Shown here piece by piece: positions 12,501 through 24,500 of a stretch of DNA of 64,000 bases. The notes beneath the pieces were generated by a model. That model had not been told where the DNA came from. It was given only the letters and a program-made list of their open reading frames with translations, and searched no databases. The DNA comes from Aphrocallistes beatrix. Taxonomy: Eukaryota; Porifera; Hexactinellida; Sceptrulophora; Aphrocallistidae. Location: contig OY725502.1 in the NCBI GenBank assembly GCA_963281255.1, positions 3,782,001 to 3,846,000 of the forward strand, written 5' to 3'. Numbering within the stretch: position 1 is the first letter of the stretch; every line of letters begins with the position of its first letter. A program made the translations under genes and the position numbers.

Positions 12501-15500
12501 AAATTCTTCCAGACAAGTTATAAATTATTTCAAGCTTCATGAATCGTGTGAATTTGCAGTTTCAATTAATCATGTTAGGAATAAATACTGTCCAGAAGGA
12601 AACTTTCATGAAATAGACTTGCTAGTGAAGCTAAAAAACATTCATTTTACAGACAAAAACCAACTGAAGGTCGTTAGTAAAGAGTTGATAAGTTTATGTT
12701 CACAGCTTTCTAAATATGACTCATATGCTAAAAATCTTCTTGATGCCTTTATTGACCACCCACCTTTCATTAATTGGGCTCGCACCACCCTTAAAGATCG
12801 TGACCAGCTCAAAGTCTTCGTTGATTTGGCCCTTGCATCATATGGTGAAACAGATTTCGATATTACACGTGTCACATGTTTACGTTCAGTTTGTTACCAT
12901 TTAGCACCTCTTATCTTTGATTTACGGCCGAATAGTGATTGTACAGAATTTTTAATTCTCTATGATGTGGTATTAAATCAAATAGTAGGGGGGAAAAAGA
13001 ATTTTTTGAATGCCTTTAATGAAACAGCTAATTTACTGCATATATGGAGACATATGACCATTGCCCATACTTCTGTCGGGAAGAACGCGATTGGAGAACT
13101 TACAGAAATACTGGAAAAAGGAATTTTCCAAATAAAAGTTGATAGTTATTGTGATCTAGGAGATATTATCAATCTCTACCTTCAAGAATCCTCATCACTC
13201 AATATTACATATAGGCTGGATTCTTTAAAAGATCTGCAAAGCAAAATAGCTTTGATTAGGGCAGATTCTCAAAAAAAAGATGGCATTGAACTGTTTACTT
13301 CACTATTAGAAAATATTATCGAGCTCAGTTTCCTAATCACTAAGTTGAATAGAATTGGTCACATCTCTTATACTAAATTTTTGAGGGAATATGCATGTTC
13401 AGAAGAAAATCTTTTCAAACTAGGCAGGGAAATAGAAGTCGGAAACAAAGAATACGCAGAATGGAGTGAAGAACTGGAGACAGCTCGCTATCAATGCGAT
13501 TCCTTGAACTATTATACTGCGATGCAAATTTATATCTTACGTAGGGACCTTAAGGCTCTTCAATATGGTTCATGTGATGATCCACAAATCATTCATATCC
13601 TATCAATCTTACATCATGAAATCACTATTGAGTTGATAAAGGAAACCCTCGACCATATTTCTAGTAATATTATTCCAAAGTTAGACGTTTCAGAAAGAAC
13701 GCATGAAAACGTGCAAGATCCAGATCAAGTTCAAAGAACAGAAAATGATTCATTGGAACCTTTTCCCCTTGAATTTAGTCAACAAGATAGAGATATATGT
13801 TTCTCACTTCAAGAACAAGATGTAGATTTTATACGGTCGATTTTCGCAATAAAAAAATTCAAACAACAGTCAGATAACTATGAAGAATTTGATATATTAA
13901 CATTTTGCCTGAATAATTCAGAACAAATAGAATTTGAAAGTAGCAATAAGGTTGATACCCACGAATCAAATGCAGTAACTAGTGAAAATATAGAAAACGA
14001 TAACTACCTTTCATTAGAAATCTTGATTAAATTCTTAGAGCAGATCAGAGAAAATTCACCGAAAGTTTCACGAATACTTCCTCAGACATGTAAGAAAGGA
14101 GAGCCTAACTTATTGTTCATTCCTCAATATGAAATAATCTACTTTTTGCTTTCTCAATATTTAGATCCCGAAACCAATAATCCTTTCCCTGATAATCAAG
14201 AAGTCTTCATATGTAATCCGGAAACATCAGATGAAGAAATTGATATTTTTATGAGAAGAGCAATTTGGGAATTGAATTCAACATCGCTCTTTTCTATGGC
14301 ATTTATTGAAAAATTGCAATATGATGTGGCAGTAAAATGTGTTTCCCGACTTAAGCTCTATGCTAGATCTACACAAAGTTCAAGTTTCAAATTACTCTTA
14401 ATTTGCTCGTCCGAATACGAAAACAGCTCATATTTCACATCTGCATTATTCAAGTACAAAAGGATCGCACCATCGACTTTCGATGATAATCAATTGAAAA
14501 TTGCCATTTTACGAAACCTTTCTCTTCAAGAGGTTCCAGTCGTTCCGGGTAATCAAGATTCATTAAAACCTGGATGTTTAATCGATCCTGATAAAAGTTA
14601 TGCTCGTATTGTCACCTCTAACTCAGTTGGAGCAGGAAAGTCTTTAGCCATCGATAGATCTATTTCAGAACTAAAACGATTACAAGGTCTTCCTAACAAT
14701 GCTGTTTGTTCTACTTGTATTCCAATTTACTGCGGAATTATAGATGATAACGAAATTCTGAATTATCTAAAGTTATCTGAACCAGAAAAACGAGAGATCT
14801 CATGGATATATTATTTTGATATTGCATCAACAATTGGAGAAGAATTAATTCCATTCTTGTTTAAACTGTTGATATTAGGGTGCCTTAAAGATCAAAATGG
14901 TAATTTATGGGTCTGCAAGAAGACAGATTATTATATTATTGAAATGACTCAAACTTCAAGAAATGAGCAACTTCATCGTTTTTGTAATCTGCTACCTAAG
15001 TCATTCTGTCTTCAGCCAAATTTAGCACTTTCGAAGATGAAAAGCAATGCAGAGACTACTGAATTAACTCTGGACATGAAAGAGTTTTGTTCTCCTTGTT
15101 TCCAGAGAATTTACACTTATTTGATGAAGAAAGAATTGAAGGATGATCTTGAGAATTTTGAATTTTCAGAAGAGAATAAGGTTAAAGGGTGTCCAGTTAA
15201 TTTTCTTGAAATCGTTTTAAAGAATTGTGGAATGAATGATCCTTCCTGGAGTGAATTGAGTTATTTTATAAGATTTTTAAACCAACAGCTATCTGTGTGT
15301 GAACAAAATATCTACTGTAGACCTTCACAAATGGATAAGAGCTGGAAAGGTTTTAAAACCTTTCTAATTAACCGTATGATACCAATGTCTCGAGATATAG
15401 CCACACCTTCACTCATTAGTTCACTAGAAAGTTCATCACGTGATCTATTAGATTGTTACAGAATTGAGCCAAGGAGAAGATGGGAAGAAAATACTCAACC

Positions 15501-18500
15501 TTATATATATCTGAACGAGGATCGACAATCAATGACTTTCTTTGGGTTTAAAATTACCAAAAGTTTAGATTTAGTTGATGTCTTCAATTCATCAAAAGTA
15601 ATTGAGAAAAATTCCATATCTAGACAGTTGTATTTAACCTTGCTACATAACCGCGTCGATTTGGAAGAAAATTGTTATAATTGGGATAAAGAAAAGAAGA
15701 TCAATGTGCTAGCGAACGTAATGGGGATCATGAAGCTTGATCCCGACAAACCCGATACTTTAATCCCGATAAAAGATCCAGATCCAACCTACGTACTCAC
15801 AATAGACAACATGAAAAAGATTCTTGCAATCCATATGCGTTTTAGATGCAACATTCCAGTCATTATAATGGGGGAAACTGGCTGTGGAAAGACAAGGTTG
15901 ATTTATTACATGTGTCAATTGCAATCTAAACACTTGGATAGGAAGAATATGCGAGTGCTGAAAATGCATGGTGGAACAACCAATGATGACATAATCAAGG
16001 AATTAGAAGATTCGATAGAACTAGCCAAAACAAATATTAGTCAAAACATCGATACAATTTTATTCTTTGATGAGGCAAATACTAGTCATTCCATTGGATT
16101 GATCAAAGAAATAATGTGTGATAGGCGAGTGAATGGCAAACCTATCCCGAATGATATCCGACTTCAGTTTATAGCGGCTTGTAACCCTTACCGTAGGCAT
16201 TCTGAACAAATGCTTCGAAAGATTCATTCTTCAGGTCTTGGCAGCTATAATTCACATCAAGAAACTAAAGAAATGTTTGGTAATATTCCATTGCGAGAGC
16301 TTGTATATAGAGTAGTTGAATTACCTAAAAGTCTTCGTCCATTAGTTTGGGATTTCGGTCAGCTAAATTCTGACGTTGAGAAGTCTTATATCAAGGAAAT
16401 AATAATAAAACAACTCGAAAACTCACAATCAAACATTTTCAATCAGGATTTGGTAAATCGTCTCTCTGACATTCTTTCTGTTATTCAAGGATACATGCGT
16501 ACACGTGGAGACGAATGTAGCCACGTTAGTCTCAGAGATGTAGAACGAGTAATGAAGGTGATGTTATGGTTTTACAAAAAAATGATTATTTTCTCTATCA
16601 ACTTTGAATTAAACCAATTGACAACCAGTTTTTTGCTTTCACTAGCTATCTGTTATCGTGCAAGACTGACTTATCGGAGATCATTTGATGCAACTTTAGT
16701 TTTACACTTTCAGAATCCTTTAAAAGAATTGAAAAATGAAGATATCATTGGGACTGAAATTGAAAGGTGCCAATCTGCTATAGTAGATAGCATGAAAATA
16801 GGCGATCATATTGCAAAAAATTCAGCCTTGAAAGAAAATTTATTCCTGATGTTTGTATGCATTGAATTGAGGATACCACTTTTTATAATTGGCAAACCAG
16901 GAAGTTCAAAATCTTTAGCTAAGACTATAATTAGTCATTCTATGGATGGAGAAGGTTCACGAGAAGATAGCAAGTTAAAATTCTTTAAACAACTCCATAT
17001 GTTATCATACCAATGTAGTCAAATCTCCACTTCAGAAGGAATTCTTAACCTCTTCACAACATGTCAAAAAATACAAAGTAGAGAGGATCCAGAAAGATTT
17101 GTGGCTTGTGCTGTTTTGGATGAGGTTGGACTAGCTGAAGATTCTCCATCTTTACCTTTAAAAGTTCTGCATCCCCTACTTGAAGACGATACATCCTATT
17201 TAGGGGAAAACACCAAATGCGAAAAAGTTGCGTTTATTGGGTTATCTAATTGGGCACTAGATCCCGCCAAAATGAACCGTGGCATAATGGTATGTTTAGA
17301 AGATCCCAACCAAAGTGAGTTGATTTTAAGTGCTAAGGCTATTTGTCAATCTAACAGTATGTCAGATTTACACTCGAAAAAGATAATTCCTTTCATCAAA
17401 GAATTAGTTGAATCATATTTAGCGCTAGTCATGATTCAAAGGGAAAAATATCATTTAGAATATTTCGGTCTTCGCGACTTTTATTGTTTGATAAAGCTGC
17501 TCTACCAAATCTGCATGAGGGAGGATTCTCAATTAAACAGATTGATACTCTATCATGCTGTGAAGCGAAATTTTGGAGGATTGAAAGATCTAGATGCGTT
17601 TTCCATTTTTGAGAAACGTCTCCATTTCAGAGAAGATACAGGAAAGGGTCCAGGTTCTACACCTTTAGAACTAATATCGTCGAATCTCGTATCGCATCAA
17701 GGTAGTTTTTACCAGAAAACTCGATACTTATTGCTCATTACTGAAAATACTGCTGCATTAGATATTATTAAACAATCAAAACTTGTTGATATTCAAGATA
17801 CCCGGATACTCTTTGGAAGCAGCTTTCCCAACGATTTGGAGTATTCTACAATTTGTCGCAGCATAAACAAAATCAAAAACTATATGGAAACAGGAAAAAC
17901 TGTCATCCTGACGAATATGCTGAATTTATATGAAAGTTTATATGATGTCTTCAATCAATATTATCTGGAATCCTTGCAACGCTCTTGGGTTGACATTGGC
18001 TTGGGTACCCATCGAGTAAAATGTGCAGTTCATGAAGATTTTCGACTTATAGTAGTAGCAGATCATTCAACAACATATACTAAATTTCCTTCAGCTCTGA
18101 TTAATCGTCTAGAAAAACACATTCTCACAGTTTCTACTATATTATCTTATGAAGAACTGAAAATGGCCAACGAAATTAAATTATATGCATTGGATTTCGC
18201 AAATGTTAATACTGGGCCGTACAAGAATAAATCAAAGTATGTAGTGGGTGATTGTTTTGTTGGCTTTCAAGAAGATACATCTGCTTTTATAATTTACTCA
18301 CATTTAAACAATCCTGAGGAATTACGGCTTCAGGAGTCAACTAAGACGATTATACGAGAAATAGCTCTAAAGACACTTCTTAAAATGTCAACCCCTGACT
18401 CCATATTGAGGTTAAATGATACCAAATTTAATGGAGAAGCAAATTCAATACTCCAAACTTACTTAACCTTACCTCTCCAGAGTTTGGCTGAATATCTACA

Positions 18501-21500
18501 ATTTATTATGGCACATCAACATTATTTTTCTCAAATAACGACCCATTCAATTGTGTTGATGGAATCAGAAGCAATAGAAATAGAAAATTCTTTATCAACT
18601 GAAGAATATTCCGTGTCAGTTTATGTTTTGTATCTTCTGCAATTTCAAACTAGTCAACAGTTCATGTCAAGAATTAAGGAGATAATGACTAAACCAATTG
18701 ATCGAAGGAAGAAAGTACTGTTGATACAATGTGAAAATGGCCACATACACGCTGACTTAATTGCTTGCACTAGACACAGGATTATGGAAGAATTTACTCT
18801 AATGGAGACAAATATAAATTGTAGTATATATGTGATAATCATTGTTCGTCTGCCACGTAAAACTCATTCTTTTGCTTCTTTTTGTGGAAGTAATTGGGAC
18901 ACCGTACATATTGAAGAACTTCGACCTCCTGACCTCACCATATTGCCACAATTCCAGGACTTAATTCATCTATCACTCTCAGAAATATTCGCAGGGAAAA
19001 CAAGTGTGAGTATTTCCAAAAATTTACTATAAATGTAACCATTCCCTAGGCATATGGGTGGTTATTTGAGGTGCGAAATGATTTTATTGAAAAATACTTT
19101 TATAGGTCAAAGATTCAAACAATCAAACATCAAAATTTAATCAATGTACAAGGCTGTGTACTACTGTACAATCAGCATTATCATTGTTGGTTGAACGGAA
19201 AGGAAGTCAAGTTAGAACATTGAAAAGGATAAAACAGTTTATCACTTTGTTGCATGATGACAGTTATCGAGGTAAGTCCCAATAGTTTATTTTATTGTAT
19301 TTAAGGTTGTCCATTATCTAACCATCCCCCAAGAATCTTCAGAAAAATTCACAATGCTCGAGAGTGACTATTTAATTTTTTACTTAAAATACTTTATGGA
19401 TGTGAAGTTAGCAGCACGTTCAGCAGCGAAAAGTGAGCAGGGTATAATTGATTATAACTTGGCAGTTCCTCATAGGATCTTGATCAAATTTGAAACAGAA
19501 CATCATGAGCGAGGTAGTTTTGTGTCATTTTAATATCTAACGCCTCCCATTTATAACCACATGACAATGACGATGCAAATTTAATGCAATTTCTATAGGA
19601 TTTCACTATAGCTCAAAGTGAGCAGGGTATAACTAGTTCTAGTTTCACAGTGCCTTATAGGATCTTGATCAAATTTGAAACAGAACATTATGAGCGAGGT
19701 AGTTTTGTGTCATTTTAATATCTAACGCCTCCCATTTATAACCACATGACAATGACGATGCAAATTTAATGCAATTTCTATAGGATTTCACTATAGCTCT
19801 AAGTGAGCAGGGTATAACTAGTTCTAGTTTCGCAGTGCCTTATAGGATCTTGATCAAATTTGAAACAGAACATTATGAGCGAGGTAGTTTTGTGCTATTT
19901 TAATATCTAATGCCTCCCAATTATAACCACATGACAATGACGATGCAAATTTGATGAAATTTCTATAGGATTTCACTATAGCTCAAAGTGAGCAGGGCAT
20001 AACTAGTTCTAGTTTCACACTGCCTTGCAGGATCTTGAACAAATTTGGAACAGAACATTATGAGCGAGGTAGTTTTGTGCCATTTTAATATCTAATGCCT
20101 CCCATTTATAACCACATTACAATGACGATGCAAATTTAATGAAATTTCTATAGGATTTCACTATAGCTCAAAGTGAGCAGGGCATAACTAGTTCTAGTTT
20201 CACAGTGCCTTATAGGATCTTGATCAAATTTGAAACAGAACATTTTATGAGTGAGGTAGCTTTATGTTATCTTAATATCTAACACCTCCCGATTAAAACC
20301 ACGTGACAATGATGGTGCAAAAAATGGACATTTCTATTTAACTCACTATAGCTAGTGAGCAATGTGCAACTATTGAATTGATTACTGACTAACAATATAA
20401 CACATTTAGATTATTCTATAGCTTCTAATTTCACAATACGCTATCCTAATGTATGTCAAGGCTAATCCTTGTATAAGTAAATATCGTTAACCAACATTTT
20501 CATCCAAAATGATCAATTAATTTGGTTTGTGATCCAATTTGTATGCTTCCAACTTCTTTCACCTGTATTTCCGGTTGAAAATGATCTCTAAACAATCTCA
20601 GGTAAATCCTAGTCTCTGTCAGGTTATGAGAAGAATGTTTCTCATTGAACCCATACCCTGAAAGTTTCATCTAACATTTGCTTTCATCTTTGTAGACAAA
20701 ATGTCAGTACCTAGGATCTGTGCTGCTAAGAATATTTCTAAGTCAGTACCCCAAGATCCTAATCGGTCCATCAAGCTTATTTTGAGATATTCTTCTATTG
20801 TGTTGCAACGCGCTTCGGTAGCAAATCATTTCGAGCGTTACAATACTTCGAGCATGTTTCTCTATATTCTCCTTTCATTTTTTGTATTAAGAGCCCTCTT
20901 AATTGTTGGTGATAGCTATCTGTCCCTGCAATTACGTAAGACAGTGATCTAAATAGGCCATTGCCATCTGGTGAGATTCTGTTCTCTCTAGAAGGTATTA
21001 GCTGTCGAATTTCCAGGAATTTTTCAATAGCTTCGTTCTTATACAAAACACCCTTTGTATACGTCATTTGCAGAAATTTGCGTTTTTCTTTCTGCCAGCT
21101 TTGTGTTACTGGCTTGAAATTTCCGTGATAAAAAATGTAATCCCTTCAACGGAGATAGGTTCGTCATCAAGGCTATCATCATAATGCATTGCTCCATTTT
21201 TTCCATTCATCTTTTCACCTATGATAGTACTTTTAAAAGATAGTTGGGTACTGACTATGTCTTGCCACATGTCATTGTTAAACCTGGATTTTGACATGTG
21301 TTAGGATTTTACTTTTCTGAGTACATCAGTTGAATGCAAAGAATTAAAGTTACCATGTTTCGCAGCAGTAAAAATGTCAGGTTCAGTGAACAGAGAATAA
21401 TGGAAATTTGAAACACTTTTATTCTGAGTTGTTCTGATATAGTTTCCCTTCTCTCGCCTGCTAAATGACGGCTTTGTGATACTGATTCGCGAAATAATCT

Positions 21501-24500
21501 ATTGAAATTGCATTCTGGTTCTAATTTGTTCTTAATTTCAAAAAACGATTCTTAACCATTCATGCACAGGGATGGTGAAAATGCTGTTAACAGCCACTTT
21601 GGCTGTTTGCTGTTAACAGCTCACAATTGGCTGTTAACAACTACAATTTCCAAACAATTAACAGTCTAGCTCTGCTGTTATTTGAGCTTTTAAAGCAAAT
21701 TTATTTGCTGTTAACAGCCCAATTCGAGCTGTTAACAGCCCAATTTGAGCTGTTAACAGTCCGATTTGAGCTGTTAACAGCCCAATTTGAGCTGTTAACA
21801 GTCCGATTTGAGCTGTTAACAGCAAATTTAAAGCTATATGGTTCTGTTTATATTCGTATATTTTTGAATAATTTATCTCAAATTTGGCGAATATAAATAG
21901 ATAGAGACATAGTATATAAATTAAAATTTTGCGATAGCTGTTAACAGCCACAATTTTGTGTTGGCTGTTAACAGCTGCTAGCTGTTAACAGCTTAGCTGT
22001 TTCCATCCCTGTTCATGCATTATTAATGAATCTCGCCTTGTTCAATCTCATGGGTTGAATCATTCCTATTTGATAAGTTAGCATCATCACGAAAATTATT
22101 TTCTGCTAATAGACATATACTTACAAAATCTGAAAAAACTTCACACGGTAGATCAGAAAATTTAATACTTATAGGTAAGGATGTAGTGATAAAATTTGTT
22201 TGAACCTGTGATTGAATGTTGTATCTGTTGTTGCGCCATGTGTTCATATGCTTTGCTCGTAGTTCTAGACGATTTCGACCATATACCATTTTGCGAGCTT
22301 TCCCCAAAAACCAAACGGATTACGCCAATTTCTAGTCATGTTAAGATTTTCCAGTACAGTGAATTTACGCAATTCAAATTTCGATAAAGCATTTAGTATC
22401 TTCGAAGGTAGATTCTGAGACAAATGATAAATTTGTTGTCACCATTTTCTAAAATTTTAAAAAAATATTTTTAAAAAATCTATTCAGCTGTGATGGAAAC
22501 CCTAAGAATAAAAAGTGACCATTCGAGTAATCTGCACACATCAAATGAACCAAATCGATTTGTTAACAATGAATTGTATAAGTAGCAAATAGTGATTTTA
22601 GATAGTCTTATCATTTAAATATTACTACAAGTATAGTATTTTGAAAATATTTTCATTCGAAACCATATTACATTTATTTTCGCATTGGTTAATCACAAGT
22701 GATATCAATTAATTAGTTATATTATATTAGTACATATTCATCATCATCCGCGTAAAACTAAGTTTTGGTTTCACTGGATGTTAATCTTAGCTCTGTGGTG
22801 AATTCATAAATTTGTTGGACAATAATCGTAAACAGGTTTGACCAAGACTCGAAATCATCGCATTAAACTGTATGGATTCCAGGTTTCCTCTGTACATTGA
22901 AATTCCAGAAGATCGGAGGCACTATTATTAATTTGTAAAATTTAATATTATGAATTACCACTTATAGTATATTCTATTTATGTTTCAAATTTGATCAAGA
23001 TCCTGCAAGGCACTGTGAAACTAGAACTAGTTATACCCTGCTCACTTTAAGCAATAGTGAAATCCTATAGAAATTTCATCAAATTTGCATCGTCATTGTC
23101 ATGTGGTTATAATTGGGAGGCATTAGATATTAAAATGGCACAAAACTACCTCGCTCATAATGTTCTCTTTCAAATTTGATCAAGATCCTACAAGGCACTG
23201 TGAAACTAGAACTAGTTATACCCTGCTCACTTTAAGCAATAGTGAAATCCTATAGAAATTTCAGCAAATTTGCATCGTCATTGTCATGTGGTTATAATTG
23301 GGAGGCAATAGATATTAAAATGGCACAAAACTACCTCGCTCATAATGTTCTGTTTCAAATTTGATCAAGATCCTGCAAGGCACTGTGAAACTAGAACTAG
23401 TTATACCCTGCTCACTTTGAGCTATAGTGAAATCCTATAGAAATTTCATCAAATTTGCATCGTCATTGTCATGTGGTTTTAAGTGGTAGGCGTTAGATAT
23501 TAAAATGGCACAAAACTACCTCGCTCATAATGTTCTCTTTCAAATTTGATCAAGATCCTATAAGGCACTGTGAAACTAGGACTAATTATTTCCTGCTCAC
23601 TTTTCGCTGCTGAACGTGCTGCTAACTTCACACCCATAAATACTTTAACGTCCAAGTACGGGAAAAATGGTCTATGTTCAAAAATTGTTCACAATTTTAG
23701 ACATAATTATCCTTAAAGTAACAACGATAATTTTGATGTCTTACTTGTGTATGCTTGTTGTTTATTATTTTTTTAATGTTTTTTAAGTTATTTCATGGAA
23801 AATATGCGAAATCATTTCGGAACTATTGGACCATAAGAACGTACCAATCTATTCTAAAGATTGGTCACGATCTGCAGCATTTAAAGAGCATCTCATTCAA
23901 TCAGCTGGGACATTTAGAAAAGCACTCTCGAAAGAAATTGATATAGCAATAATACCCTTAGTTGCCGAGACATTGGCATATCTTGATCGAAATGGAAATA
24001 TTGATCTTGTATTTTCAGATGATAAACCAGCACTTAAAGATTTGTGGAAATGTATATTTATTGACAATTATTTGCTGTTTAATCATTCACAAGCCATCAA
24101 TCCTGTAATAAGTGGCGATAAAATCAAAGTTCAGGTGATTAGCGATGGTTGGAATGGAAACTTTTTTCAATCTGGTTTCCCTTTTTCATGGATTATAGTT
24201 CGAAGTATTAATGAACTATTGAATAAAATGAAGACTCATTCTGGTATGTTTACTTCGACCAAATAGCTTATTTTCATTAAAATATTTTTGCTGAGTTAGC
24301 ATTATCTACTTTATAGGTCGCGACATTTTGACTGATTTTGAAACTGCATTCGATCAAACACCAATTGGTGTGTCGATCAATTCCATAATTGAAATACATA
24401 AAGAAACTCCAATCGCATCAATATATCTTGATGATTTTATTAATTTAGTTATTTATCCAAGAGATCTACTTGAGCATAAGGTATGTACAAGTAGATGTCC

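Larger units (their letters stand above)
19393..23640. mobile_element. 4.25-kb inverted-repeat insertion with subterminal tandem arrays
   Basis: The ends share a roughly 48-bp inverted repeat: TTTATGGATGTGAAGTTAGC onward at 19393-19441 and its reverse complement at 23592-23640, with about one mismatch. The trinucleotide TAC flanks both outer ends (19390-19392 and 23641-23643) and may be a target duplication. Inside each end lies an array of about 185-bp units in opposite orientation. The interior carries minus-strand OTU-like coding remnants and a nested hAT-type MITE. No transposase was recognised. It may be a non-autonomous DNA transposon, or a locally duplicated and inverted segment that captured an exon end, since the left repeat overlaps the end of RNF213 exon 3. 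Confidence 0.65.

Noticed and set aside
19430-20354. Repeat array resembling a CRISPR or satellite
   Set aside because: Units of 185 bp without spacers in a eukaryotic intron do not fit CRISPR. The paired inverted array points to a transposon-like structure.
21627-21951. Open frames on both strands with repeated LLTAQ residues
   Set aside because: They are produced by the palindromic 21-bp repeat inside a MITE; the same motif reads on both strands.
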